Source of the DNA: a virus
DNA length: 44,094 bases
Direction: 5' to 3' (one strand)
IMG/VR virus record: IMGVR_UViG_3300013286_000018
Span: 1 to 44,094 of that record
The position numbers and the translations under genes were made by a program. Below, piece after piece: positions 16,328-24,684 of the stretch. A model generated the notes under the pieces. The model saw only the letters and a list, made by a program, of their open reading frames with translations, did not search any database and was not told where the DNA came from. The first letter of the stretch is position 1. The number at the start of each line of letters is the position of its first letter.

Positions 16328-16828
16328 ATGACACTAACAGCATCTTACCCAAACAACGTTGTTAACTTTGGTCCCGATAAAGTTAATACAACAGACCTTG
16401 TTGTTGCCAATGACCCTAACACACTTCGCGCTGAAGTTGTTGCAATTGAAACAACTTTAGGTACTACCCCGTCTCTTTCAACCGCCCCGTTATCATCTGC
16501 TGCTTGGTATAACGATGGCAGGGATTACAACACAATAACCGTTCGCCTTGCAAACATTGAAGCTGGGATTGTTGCAGATACACATACTCAATACGTAAAA
16601 ATTGCTGGTGGCAGCATAATTACTGCAGCCTCTTCCTCTACAAAAGGTCTTGTGGTTAAAGGTGCTGCAAGTCAAAGTTCAAATTTGCAAGAATGGCAAA
16701 ATTCAACGGGTACTGTAGTTGCATACGTTGATGCAGCTGGTAATTTTAACGCTACTAATATTACTGGTGGAAATACTGACAATGCTGCAGGAGGCGTAGT
16801 TACTAACTTTTTATTGGGTGGTATGTAG
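16328..16828 (+). CDS. Baseplate-associated short fibre-like protein
   Basis: A 166-residue protein. The start VNFGPDKVNTTDLVVANDPN, then LRAEVVAIETTLG, followed by DYNTITVRLANIE, is typical of attachment domains in actinophage baseplate-linked proteins. Residues about 95-145 (GLVVKGAASQSSNLQEWQNS, GTVVAYVDAAGNF) look like a beta-helical fibre repeat found in many tail fibres. It lies between gp6-like and gp7-like genes. A small baseplate fibre is the best guess. Confidence 0.6.
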   Translation: MTLTASYPNNVVNFGPDKVNTTDLVVANDPNTLRAEVVAIETTLGTTPSLSTAPLSSAAWYNDGRDYNTITVRLANIEAGIVADTHTQYVKIAGGSIITAASSSTKGLVVKGAASQSSNLQEWQNSTGTVVAYVDAAGNFNATNITGGNTDNAAGGVVTNFLLGGM

Positions 16829-18832
16829 TTGGCAACATACGGCATTGATTACTACGGCGCAGCGTATTATGGTTCTACTAACGCCGTACAATTTACTGCT
16901 GTCAATTTTATAGCAAAGCCTCATGATTACTCAACTATTTGGCTTACTTGGGGCAGCCCATCAGGTGATTGGAGTTATATTCGCCTTGTAAGAAATTCTT
17001 ATGGTTTTGCGGTAACTGCCGATGATGGTGACGTTCTTTTTGAAAAAACTAATGCTCAAGACCCTGGATTTTATCCAGATACTGGTGAAACACCTAATTA
17101 CATTGGGCTTAAAGCAGGACATGCGTATTACTACACTATTTTTGTAAAAGAAAATACTTACAATACTTGGCAAATAGCTGGAAATACTATTGGTATTTCT
17201 GTTAAAAATTATGGTTCAGCTAAAAGAATGTATGAGAGTATTCCAGAAATTACAAGAAGTAATATTCCATATGATACTTCTTTAGAATCTACAAATGATT
17301 TTCTTTATAGATTTATTAAACTTTTTGCTTTTCAATTAGATTTGTACAAAACACAAGCAGAGAACGTATTAAATCGTTTTGATATTACAAATTTAGATGG
17401 TCGTCTTATACCTGTTTTTATGCAAGAGTTTGGGCTTCAATATGAACCAAGTCTTGGACTTAAACAATCGCGCATATTTTTAAGAAATGCGGTGCGTTTG
17501 TATAAAAATAAAGGAACTAAAGCTGGACTTAATGAATTTTTAAAAGCATACGCTGGGTACGACAATGTAATTTCTATGGGTAAAAACCTTATGCTTGATT
17601 TTAACGACTCTTCTTTTGAACAGTCTATTGGTTCTTGGTCATCTGTATCTAACGCTATATTGGCAAGGCATCTAGCAACTGATAGTCCTACTATTGCTCC
17701 ATATCATGAATTATCTTCTCAGCCAGATTTTCCTAATAGCCAAAAAGCTACATTACAAATAACTTCTGTAAGTAGTGGAAATATAATTATTGGATTATCT
17801 GGGGATAGCCCACTTCATTATGGAATTCCTGTAAAACCATCTACCTCATATACTTTTACTGGCTATGCGCAAGCGGGAACAACTGGACGCTCAGTTAGCG
17901 CACAAATTTATTGGTATGACCGCTATGGAAAAGCCTTGACTCCATCAACTGCTGGCTCAACATCATCTAATTCAACATCTAATTGGACCAGGTTTACATC
18001 TTCAGTTACTTCACCAAGCGGTGCTTTTTTTGCTGTTCCTAATATAAAAATTGCTAGCGCATCTTCTGGTGAAGTTCACTATATTGATGCTCTTCAATTT
18101 GAAAAAAGTTCTTCTGCAACATATTTTCAAGATGCTCGTCAACTTGAAATTAATTTAATTGCTACCCGTATTAATGAAGTTATTAACCCTAATTTTGAAA
18201 CAAATACAAATAACTGGACTGCAAGCAATGCAACATTGGTTCTTTCTTCAACCGAAGTTGAATCAGATTATGACGCACCATCTGTATCTATAAGCGGTGG
18301 TTCTGTAGAAATGTATCCTGTTGCTTCTGGTCTTGTATCTTTGACTTCAAGTGCTATGTCAATATTTGCTGGTAATGATTACGCATTTAGTATGTACTTT
18401 AATGAATCTGCTATGTCACATGCGGTAACGCCATTTATCTCTTGGTACAACAGTTCAAATACTATAATTTCAACAGTAAACGGAACAGCGTTAATATCTT
18501 CTGGCGGGTGGACACGGGTATCTGTAGTAGGAATTGCGCCAATTACCGCTTCAACCGCAAAAGTTGGAATTAAATGGACGGCAACCAGCACATCAAACGA
18601 AATGTATGCTGACGCCGCTTTGTTTGAAAAATCTTCTTTTGTTAACTCCTTTTTTGATGGAAGCAACGGCGTTGCTCAACTTAGCGACCTTTTTTGGGAA
18701 GGAACGCCAAATGCTTCTCGAAGCCATTATTACAAAAACCGTTTTGCAGTACAAAGCCGACTTATCTCTAAAATCTTTGATTGGATTAATTACGGAAGCA
18801 CTTTTGAGCTTTTGTTTGCTCAACCTTTTTAG
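16829..18832 (+). CDS. gp7-like / tail protein I with two carbohydrate-binding-like modules
   Basis: A 667-residue TTG-start protein. Residues about 125-250 resemble tail protein I/gp7: YRFIKLFAFQLDLYKTQAEN, then LIPVFMQEFGLQYEPSLGLK, RIFLRNAVRLYKNKGTKAGL, EFLKAYAGY. Residues 255-450 and about 453-615 are two CBM-like beta modules, each beginning with a residue pattern such as 'FEQSIGSW' or 'NPNFETNTNNW' and closing with 'ALQFEKSSSATYFQD' or 'ALFEKSSFVNSFFDG'. The C-terminal FDWINYGSTFELLF returns to the baseplate part. The modules probably bind surface glycans. Confidence 0.7.
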   Translation: MATYGIDYYGAAYYGSTNAVQFTAVNFIAKPHDYSTIWLTWGSPSGDWSYIRLVRNSYGFAVTADDGDVLFEKTNAQDPGFYPDTGETPNYIGLKAGHAYYYTIFVKENTYNTWQIAGNTIGISVKNYGSAKRMYESIPEITRSNIPYDTSLESTNDFLYRFIKLFAFQLDLYKTQAENVLNRFDITNLDGRLIPVFMQEFGLQYEPSLGLKQSRIFLRNAVRLYKNKGTKAGLNEFLKAYAGYDNVISMGKNLMLDFNDSSFEQSIGSWSSVSNAILARHLATDSPTIAPYHELSSQPDFPNSQKATLQITSVSSGNIIIGLSGDSPLHYGIPVKPSTSYTFTGYAQAGTTGRSVSAQIYWYDRYGKALTPSTAGSTSSNSTSNWTRFTSSVTSPSGAFFAVPNIKIASASSGEVHYIDALQFEKSSSATYFQDARQLEINLIATRINEVINPNFETNTNNWTASNATLVLSSTEVESDYDAPSVSISGGSVEMYPVASGLVSLTSSAMSIFAGNDYAFSMYFNESAMSHAVTPFISWYNSSNTIISTVNGTALISSGGWTRVSVVGIAPITASTAKVGIKWTATSTSNEMYADAALFEKSSFVNSFFDGSNGVAQLSDLFWEGTPNASRSHYYKNRFAVQSRLISKIFDWINYGSTFELLFAQPF

Positions 18833-18841
18833 TAGTAGGAT
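18812..18841 (+). promoter_or_regulatory. Candidate promoter for the holin gene (leaderless type)
   Basis: TAGGAT at 18836-18841 ends 6 bases before the ATG at 18848, and TTGTTT lies 18 bases upstream. AGGGG abuts the ATG too closely to act well as an SD, so a leaderless transcript beginning at or next to the ATG is plausible. The -35 match is poor. Confidence 0.3.
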
Positions 18842-18847
18842 AGGGGA

Positions 18848-19132
18848 ATGTTAACTCTTCTCCTTATCTCAGGTTTTACCGCGTTTATTTTTGCGGTAGT
18901 AAACCAACTTATATCTATATTAGATTCATTTATAGATATGCGTTTAATTCGCGCTTTTGCAACCCTTCTTGTCTCAGCAGGTGGAACAGGGCTTATGGGA
19001 ATACCTTCAATTAAACTATTTATCGTCTATACCGTAGCAAGTGCTTTCTTTGGCTCTGCTTTAGTAATAGTTGTAGAGCGCTTTAATTCCTATCAACCCG
19101 CCGTAGTTCACGCAGTTAGCAGGGAACGCTAG
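18848..19132 (+). CDS. Putative holin
   Basis: A 94-residue membrane protein with three hydrophobic segments at about residues 2-22, 37-54 and 57-78, ending in a polar, charged tail (NSYQPAVVHAVSRER). Size, topology and location directly after the tail genes fit a holin, which permeabilises the membrane to release a lysin. No endolysin gene lies next to it. Another small membrane protein function cannot be excluded. Confidence 0.55.
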   Translation: MLTLLLISGFTAFIFAVVNQLISILDSFIDMRLIRAFATLLVSAGGTGLMGIPSIKLFIVYTVASAFFGSALVIVVERFNSYQPAVVHAVSRER

Positions 19133-19145
19133 CCCTGTGTATGCT
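19116..19145 (+). promoter_or_regulatory. Candidate promoter at the lysis/replication junction
   Basis: TTAGCA at 19116-19121 and TATGCT at 19140-19145 are 18 bases apart. Transcription would start near 19152, giving a 20-base leader that contains the strong SD. Each hexamer matches four of six consensus positions. It is supported mainly by its place between functional modules. Confidence 0.35.
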
Positions 19146-19151
19146 AGCCCT
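19128..19151 (+). repeat. 9-bp direct repeat GCTAGCCCT
   Basis: GCTAGCCCT occurs at 19128-19136 and again at 19143-19151, 15 bases apart centre to centre. The pair flanks the TATGCT -10 candidate, so it could be a regulator-binding pair. It may also be chance. Confidence 0.4.
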
Positions 19152-19159
19152 CCGTCTAC

Positions 19160-19168
19160 AAAGGAGGT
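19160..19168 (+). promoter_or_regulatory. Near-complete Shine-Dalgarno AAAGGAGGT
   Basis: AAAGGAGGT is the longest anti-SD match noticed in the window and sits 3 bases before the ATG at 19172. It suggests strong initiation of the first gene of the replication block. Confidence 0.7.
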
Positions 19169-19171
19169 CCT

Positions 19172-19753
19172 ATGGCTAACGAGTATTTTGTTTTAGTTAC
19201 AGGTAATGGCGAGAGTAGTAGGGCAAATATTGAAGCTCTTATGGAAGACCATTACTACGCAAAAGGTGCTGGTGGCACTTTAGTTTTGGCGTATGAAACA
19301 TCTCCTACTAAAAGCCAGACGCTTGCTGCACAATACGCAAAGGTATGCGATAAAGATATTATGGTTTTTTGTTGTGAAGATGCTCAAACCGCAGGAATTC
19401 CTGGAGCCTCACAGTACACAAGCGCAGAGCCCATAAAAGATTCAGTTTCTTTCATTGAAGGTAAAGACTCCACTGCATTTTTTCTGTGGGATGAACAAGA
19501 TGACCAATGTTTTTCGGCGCTTAAATATTGCTTAGACCAAAAAATTCAAGCTTTTAACCTATGCGATGGTTTAGTGCCCTTAAACAGCGTTATAAGAGCC
19601 CCCATACAAGAACCCAAAGTATATGAACCTGTAGTGGTAATTAAAGCCGCTATAGACCCTGTAGAGGCGCTGACAGAGGAATTAGCAACAGTCCTTACAA
19701 GAGCGCAACACCTTGTTAAAGAAATTGCATTGTGTCAAAGCCCCTCTCATTAA
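19172..19753 (+). CDS. Hypothetical alpha/beta protein at the head of the replication block
   Basis: A 193-residue protein. Residues 1-130 alternate hydrophobic strands and helices (YFVLVTGNGESSRANIEALM; GTLVLAYETSPTKSQTLAAQ; DIMVFCCED; STAFFLWDEQDDQCFSALKY), a Rossmann-like layout. Residues 150-193 form a likely helix. It starts the block containing the helicase loader and helicase and has a very strong SD. No catalytic motif was recognised, and the nucleotide-binding-like fold is a guess. Confidence 0.6.
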   Translation: MANEYFVLVTGNGESSRANIEALMEDHYYAKGAGGTLVLAYETSPTKSQTLAAQYAKVCDKDIMVFCCEDAQTAGIPGASQYTSAEPIKDSVSFIEGKDSTAFFLWDEQDDQCFSALKYCLDQKIQAFNLCDGLVPLNSVIRAPIQEPKVYEPVVVIKAAIDPVEALTEELATVLTRAQHLVKEIALCQSPSH

Positions 19754-20598
19754 GAGCAAGAGCTGCTCTTCATTACTTTGTTAATAGCCCTATGTCCATC
19801 AGTGCTGACCGTTTGGCTGAGGTGGTAGCAGAAAATAGAAAAGCAATACAAGCCGCACTTCGAGAGTTGCGAGACGCTGAACTGATAATCACTCGTAAAG
19901 AGAGAACACCCAGAGGCGTGGCTACAGTCAGTTATGTAACAGAAAAAGGATTCCTGGAGGCTAATTCGTGGGGGTCACAAAACGTCCTTCAGATACAACA
20001 CACTGTGCAGAATAGCACAATACAAGTATTAGCTTATTCAGCTAGTAATATAAATAAAGTAACAATCGACGAGCGATTGGAGGAAAAAGTGGGTTATGAA
20101 TTTTTTGAGGGCGCCTCTACCAGTGATGTTGATGAGCAAGAGTCCGAGCGCTTAAAGGCTGAAGCCCGTCGCAAGCAGGAGTATCAAGAAGCTAAAGCTG
20201 CTGAGCACGCCAAGAAACAAGCCGTCATTGAAGGGCGCACACCAGAAGCTTTTACCGTTAAGCAGTCGCTTTTTGAGTTTGCTGACCGTATGAGTTCTAC
20301 ATGGAATATTGCGCCTTGGAGCATGTCAGGTTCTAGATTCTTTGAAGCGTATGGTTTTAATCGCAAAAAATATGAAACCAATGGTCGCATTGAGCAGGTC
20401 ATGATGGATATATTTTTTGGAAGCCTGACCGATAAGGAAATTGATGGCAACAAAGTATGGAAACTTTTTATAGCTCGTTACTCAGAACTTTCTGCACAAG
20501 CCAAGATTCGGCTTAATTCGCCAACTGACATGGCTAACGCTATTGTTCAAGCAAAAGAGCAGTGGAAGAAAGAATTTGGGGAGGATTTCAGTGTTTGA
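19732..20598 (+). CDS. Winged-helix replication protein (DnaD/initiator-like)
   Basis: A 288-residue GTG-start protein overlapping the upstream gene by 22 bases. Residues 6-75 look like a winged helix: LRARAALHYFVNSPMSISAD, LAEVVAENRKAIQAALRELR, AELIITRKER. Residues 130-170 are a charged helix (SERLKAEARRKQEYQEAKAA). The C-terminal helical domain, about 175-288, is reminiscent of DnaD-type partners. It sits just before the AAA+ loader and helicase, so an origin-recognition or loader-partner role is likely. Confidence 0.6.
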   Translation: MSKPLSLRARAALHYFVNSPMSISADRLAEVVAENRKAIQAALRELRDAELIITRKERTPRGVATVSYVTEKGFLEANSWGSQNVLQIQHTVQNSTIQVLAYSASNINKVTIDERLEEKVGYEFFEGASTSDVDEQESERLKAEARRKQEYQEAKAAEHAKKQAVIEGRTPEAFTVKQSLFEFADRMSSTWNIAPWSMSGSRFFEAYGFNRKKYETNGRIEQVMMDIFFGSLTDKEIDGNKVWKLFIARYSELSAQAKIRLNSPTDMANAIVQAKEQWKKEFGEDFSV

Positions 20599-21274
20599 TG
20601 TATCAGCCCTTAAAGTCAGGCGCCGTACATGGGTGCAGACCGCCTCCATTCCTAAAGCTCGTCTTGGCTGGGTCTTAGATGACTGCTCAGATGCCCCTGA
20701 TTCGGCTTTAGCGCCGATTAGAGGCTGGTTGAGGCTTGCACTTAAGGGTGAATACATTTTAAAGGTTGGAGGGCCTAAATGCGGTCGTGGAGTCCTTTTA
20801 TACGGGGAGCCAGGTAGAGGAAAAACCACCCTTGCCCTAGCAATTATTCAAGAGATGATGACCACCTTCCCAATTGAGGCATTTGTCCCATCAGAGAATA
20901 AAGTTCTTGTTCGCCCTTGTTATTTTACGACTTTTAACGGCGTTCTTGATTTAAAAGGAAAATTGATGGAAGAGCCAACAGAGTCAGAGGAAACTCTCTA
21001 CGCAGGAATGTTGGGAGAGTGTAGCGATGACGCGTACAACATTAGAGTGCTTGTTATTGATGATGTAGGTAAAGAGCACGCCAGCCTTTCAGGTTGGCAA
21101 AAAAATATGCTTCACCACGTTTTAAGAACACGATTTAATAACGGATTGCCTACGATTGTCACAAGTAATATTCAGCGCGGTAATTGGGCTGACGTTTATG
21201 GGGATGCAACAGGCAGTTTTATCAAAGAAGCTTTTGTTTATATTCCCGTTGACGGGGAAAAGGACCTACGATAA
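20591..21274 (+). CDS. AAA+ ATPase, DnaC-like helicase loader
   Basis: A 227-residue protein. Walker A GEPGRGKTT is at residues 72-80 and Walker B VLVIDDVGKE near 154, followed by a sensor-like TIVTSN. The size and order match DnaC/IstB-type loaders that place the replicative helicase on DNA. GTG at 20591 is chosen because GGGGAGG lies 6 bases upstream; an in-frame ATG at 20543 would read far into the preceding gene. It overlaps the upstream gene by 8 bases and the next by one. Confidence 0.85.
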   Translation: MFDVSALKVRRRTWVQTASIPKARLGWVLDDCSDAPDSALAPIRGWLRLALKGEYILKVGGPKCGRGVLLYGEPGRGKTTLALAIIQEMMTTFPIEAFVPSENKVLVRPCYFTTFNGVLDLKGKLMEEPTESEETLYAGMLGECSDDAYNIRVLVIDDVGKEHASLSGWQKNMLHHVLRTRFNNGLPTIVTSNIQRGNWADVYGDATGSFIKEAFVYIPVDGEKDLR

Positions 21275-21585
21275 TGGAGGCTTTTGTGGATGATGAGGTA
21301 AGGTTGGTTCAACTTTTCCTTACCGACAATCAAATTCCTGGACCAAGTGTTTATGAAGTTGGGGTTAATTATTCAGGAAAAGCAATTTGTAATTGTTCAA
21401 GTTTTAAAGGCAGAAACTCCTGCAAACATTCTAAATTTGTACAAGGTCGTTTAGATACCAATAGCGGTTTGTACACAATGGAACTTACAGAAAAACCTAC
21501 AGCAGAAGATGCTGAGAGGGCGCGTCGTTCTGAAAGAGATAACAGAGATTTTATTATAAGGTTTGGAAAAGTTGAGGTAGTTTAA
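21274..21585 (+). CDS. SWIM-type zinc-finger protein
   Basis: A 103-residue protein with Cys39, Cys41, Cys50 and His52 in ICNCSSFKGRNSCKHSKF, the CxC-x(n)-CxH pattern of SWIM zinc domains. The C-terminal third is charged and helical (TAEDAERARRSERDNRDF). SWIM domains bind DNA or proteins and occur in recombination-associated factors. It is coupled to the helicase loader by a TAATG overlap, which suggests a function at the replication fork. That role is inference. Confidence 0.7.
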   Translation: MEAFVDDEVRLVQLFLTDNQIPGPSVYEVGVNYSGKAICNCSSFKGRNSCKHSKFVQGRLDTNSGLYTMELTEKPTAEDAERARRSERDNRDFIIRFGKVEVV

Positions 21586-21587
21586 AA

Positions 21588-21995
21588 ATGCGCAAAGGGG
21601 ACATCAGCAATGAGTTGCCAAAGCGCGTAATTGTTACCGCAGATACTTTTCTTGACGTTGAAGTGACCGTAAAAAAAATCTTAAAATTTTTCCCAATTGC
21701 AACAAAAGACATGAAAATTAATCGGTCTTTACTTAGCCGACTTTACATGTTTTCTCAAAATATTGGATACACTTTAGAATTAGCTTCGTTTACATTGGAT
21801 TATGAAGCATTAGAGAAATTAACCGACCATCTTGACCATATGGGAACTAACCCATTTAGGTACTTTACTCATTACGAATCTATTGAGCATTTAGTCCAAG
21901 AACTCCCCTACAGACCAGAAGTTGTTGGTGTCTTAGATTTACCAATTCGCCTGCTACGGTACGGTCACTGGGGATTGGACTTCACTCAAATATGA
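21588..21995 (+). CDS. Hypothetical protein between helicase loader and helicase
   Basis: A 135-residue protein with MRKGDISNELPKRVIVTADT at the start, then a helical middle (LLSRLYMFSQNIGYTLELAS) and YRPEVVGVLDLPIRLLRYGH near the end. No motif was recognised. It overlaps the helicase start as ATGA and so belongs to the replication operon. It could be a structural partner of the helicase or loader; this is inferred only from position. Confidence 0.55.
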   Translation: MRKGDISNELPKRVIVTADTFLDVEVTVKKILKFFPIATKDMKINRSLLSRLYMFSQNIGYTLELASFTLDYEALEKLTDHLDHMGTNPFRYFTHYESIEHLVQELPYRPEVVGVLDLPIRLLRYGHWGLDFTQI

Positions 21996-23218
21996 ATAAA
22001 GAAACGCTATTACTTAGCAAGGTTATTCAAGACCGCGATTTAACAAGATTGTTTGAACGCGGTGTTAATGACTCTTGGTTTGTTGATAATGAAGACCGTA
22101 AAGTTTGGTCGCTTCTTAAATCACACTTTACCAAATACGGTGAGTGCCCCAGCATTGACGTTATTAACGAGAACTTCCCCTCCTATCGAGTAGTAGATGT
22201 AAACGATTCTGTTGATTATTTACTTGATGGGTTAGTTTCTACACGTCGTAAATCTGCAACCGTTGCCATGATTGGCGACGCTATTGAACAGATTGAAAAA
22301 CATCAAAGCCATGAAGCTGCTTTGGTTACCCTTCAAAGAGGAATCATTCAGTTAGAAGAAGATGGTTTAAGTAAGTCTACAGATGTTGATATTACAGAAG
22401 ACCCATTAAAGTTATGGGATGAATATTTATTTCGCAAGAACAATCCAGGACTTTTAGGAGTTACTACTGGTTTTCCAACCATTGATGCTGCAACCAACGG
22501 TTTGCAAAATGGTCAGCTGGTAATCATTGTTGCGCCACCAAAGACTGGTAAGTCAACATTAGCTTTACAGATTGCTCAGAACGTTCATCTAAAAGGAAAC
22601 ACTCCAATGTTTCAATCTTTTGAAATGACAAACCAAGAACAACTTTCTCGTTACGTTGCTATGAAGGCGCGTGTATCCCACACTCGTTATCAAAAGGGTG
22701 CTTTAACTGATGAAGAGGAATCTCGCGTTAAAGCAAAGCTTCAAGGGATTAGTCAGATGAGGGAAAAGTTTTGGCTTATTGGCGCATCAGAAGGGGCAAC
22801 CGTATCTGCCGTTGCTAGCAAGATTCAGATTCATCAACCCGATATTGTTTTTATTGATGGTATGTATTTGATGATTGATGAAAATGGTGAAAAACCAGGA
22901 AGCCCACAAGCGTTGACTAACATTACTCGCTCACTTAAACGATTAGCACAACGAGTTAACAAGCCAATTGTTATATCAACACAGGTGTTAGAAAACAAGA
23001 TGCGTAACGGTCAAGTCACCACCGATGCAATTGGTTATTCATCTTCTTTTCATCAAGATGCGGATGTTATTTTTGGTCTTCAACGTGAGGATGCGAATGT
23101 AGATGACACTCGTATCCTTAAAGTTATTGCCTCTCGTAATTCAGGACCAGCAGAGGTGTCAATGCTTTGGGATTGGAACACAGGTGATTTTAGAGAGATG
23201 GACGCAAACGACCTATGA
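21992..23218 (+). CDS. Replicative DNA helicase, DnaB-like
   Basis: A 408-residue RecA-fold helicase. Residues 1-125 form a DnaB-like N-terminal helical domain (LLSKVIQDRDLTRLFERGVN). Walker A APPKTGKST is at 181-189, followed by FQSFEMTNQEQLSRYVAMKA (H1a-like), Walker B IVFIDGMYLM and a QVLENKMRNGQ...SSSFHQDADVIFGLQRE motif resembling the H3/H4 region. It unwinds the fork 5' to 3' as a hexamer and pairs with the adjacent loader and primase. Confidence 0.9.
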   Translation: MNKETLLLSKVIQDRDLTRLFERGVNDSWFVDNEDRKVWSLLKSHFTKYGECPSIDVINENFPSYRVVDVNDSVDYLLDGLVSTRRKSATVAMIGDAIEQIEKHQSHEAALVTLQRGIIQLEEDGLSKSTDVDITEDPLKLWDEYLFRKNNPGLLGVTTGFPTIDAATNGLQNGQLVIIVAPPKTGKSTLALQIAQNVHLKGNTPMFQSFEMTNQEQLSRYVAMKARVSHTRYQKGALTDEEESRVKAKLQGISQMREKFWLIGASEGATVSAVASKIQIHQPDIVFIDGMYLMIDENGEKPGSPQALTNITRSLKRLAQRVNKPIVISTQVLENKMRNGQVTTDAIGYSSSFHQDADVIFGLQREDANVDDTRILKVIASRNSGPAEVSMLWDWNTGDFREMDANDL

Positions 23219-24144
23219 CAGTAGAGGATATGGAAGACCTGCTAGATAGGCTTGGTATAGAAGTTATCTCAGTACATGGTGATGAAATAAAAGCTAGATG
23301 TCCAGCTCACTTAGAACGCAAAGGTAGAGAAGATGCCAATCCATCTTGGTACATTAATGCAGATACTGGCGTTCACAATTGTTTTTCATGTCATTTTAAA
23401 GGCAGCGTTAATTCTCTTGTTGAATATGTGCAAGGAGTTGATTCAAAGTTAGCTAAACAATGGGTTAATAGCGGAGAACGCAATCTCACCAAAGCTTTTG
23501 AAAGGTTAACCACGCCCGTTCCTATTCAAGAACAAACACAACCAATGACTGAATCTATGCTTAGCGCTTTTGTTGCGCCCCCAGCAGAAGCTTTAAAGAG
23601 CAGAGGTCTTACACCTATTGCTGCTGATTATTACGAAATTTTATGGAACGTTTCTAATTCAAGTTGGATTCTTCCAATGCGAGACCCATACACCAATAAG
23701 CTTATTGGTTGGCAGGAGAAGTGGTTTAAAGAACGGCGTTTTAATAATTTTCCACCAAAGATTAGCAAGTCATCTACGCTCTTTGGTTATCAACGATATG
23801 AAGGACCAAATATGGTTGTGGTTGAGTCGCCGTTAGATGTGGCTCGCCTTGCTTCCGTAGGCGTACTTGGTGGAGTTGCCGTATGTGGTTCTGCCGTATC
23901 TAAAGACCAGATTAACCTTATTAGAGGCGCAAGCCATATTACATTTGCTATGGATAATGACCAAGCTGGACTTAGCTCATCAATGGCTTTATTTGAATAT
24001 TCAAAAGCAATGGGGTTTGATTGCTGGTTTTTCAACTACGACAATACAGATATGAAAGATGTTGGCGGTATGAGCAAAGCTGAGATAATGTTTGGCCTTG
24101 AAAACGCACGCCATTCAATACACGGGAAAAGAGCATTTTTATGA
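23215..24144 (+). CDS. DNA primase (CHC2 zinc finger and TOPRIM)
   Basis: A 309-residue primase. The zinc site is Cys29, His32, Cys56 and Cys59 (CPAH ... CFSC) with ANPSWYINADTGVHNCFSCH. A TOPRIM domain follows: NMVVVESPLDVARLASVGVL, then GAVCGSAVS-type loop and ITFAMDNDQAGL, carrying the Glu and DxD metal residues. It is shorter than DnaG and lacks an obvious helicase-binding C-terminus. It makes RNA primers at the fork and overlaps the helicase stop by 4 bases. Confidence 0.88.
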   Translation: MTVEDMEDLLDRLGIEVISVHGDEIKARCPAHLERKGREDANPSWYINADTGVHNCFSCHFKGSVNSLVEYVQGVDSKLAKQWVNSGERNLTKAFERLTTPVPIQEQTQPMTESMLSAFVAPPAEALKSRGLTPIAADYYEILWNVSNSSWILPMRDPYTNKLIGWQEKWFKERRFNNFPPKISKSSTLFGYQRYEGPNMVVVESPLDVARLASVGVLGGVAVCGSAVSKDQINLIRGASHITFAMDNDQAGLSSSMALFEYSKAMGFDCWFFNYDNTDMKDVGGMSKAEIMFGLENARHSIHGKRAFL

Positions 24145-24680
24145 TTATTGGTCTATCAGGATATGGTCGCAGCGGAAAAGACACTGTTGCAGGAATGCTT
24201 ATTGGTTTGCACGGGTATGAACGTGTAGCTTTTGCCAGTAACATCCGTAAACTTTTATATGACATGGACCCATTCATTAATGATGGACAACCAGTGTTTA
24301 GACTTCAAGATTTAGTTGACTCCCAAGGGTGGGAAGGGGCAAAAACAACCGCTCCAGAAGTAAGACGACTATTACAGGATTTGGGCGTTGGGGCAAGAAA
24401 TATATTTGGAGAAGATTTTTGGATTAAACAAACGTTAGGTAAGTACAAACCAACGGATAAAATTGTGGTTACTGACGTTCGGTTTGAAAATGAAGCCGAG
24501 TTTATTAAAGGGTTTCCTGGTGCTAAAATTTGGCGCGTTAATCGACCAGGAGTAGGACCAGTTAATGACCACATATCAGAGACAGGTTTAGATTTATGGG
24601 ATTGGGATGCCATTATCACTAATAATAACGATAACGATATGCAATCCCTCATTAACCAGATTAAGAGCCTGCTAGGGTAA
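24141..24680 (+). CDS. Deoxynucleoside monophosphate kinase
   Basis: A 179-residue P-loop kinase. MIIGLSGYGRSGKDTVAGML contains the Walker A loop at residues 7-15 with the SGKDT signature common to phage dNMP kinases. Further motifs are RKLLYDMDPFIND, EVRRLLQDLGVGARNIFGED and VVTDVRFENEAEFIK. It phosphorylates dNMPs from degraded host DNA to dNDPs. It overlaps the primase by 4 bases. Confidence 0.85.
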   Translation: MIIGLSGYGRSGKDTVAGMLIGLHGYERVAFASNIRKLLYDMDPFINDGQPVFRLQDLVDSQGWEGAKTTAPEVRRLLQDLGVGARNIFGEDFWIKQTLGKYKPTDKIVVTDVRFENEAEFIKGFPGAKIWRVNRPGVGPVNDHISETGLDLWDWDAIITNNNDNDMQSLINQIKSLLG

Positions 24681-24684
24681 CTTC

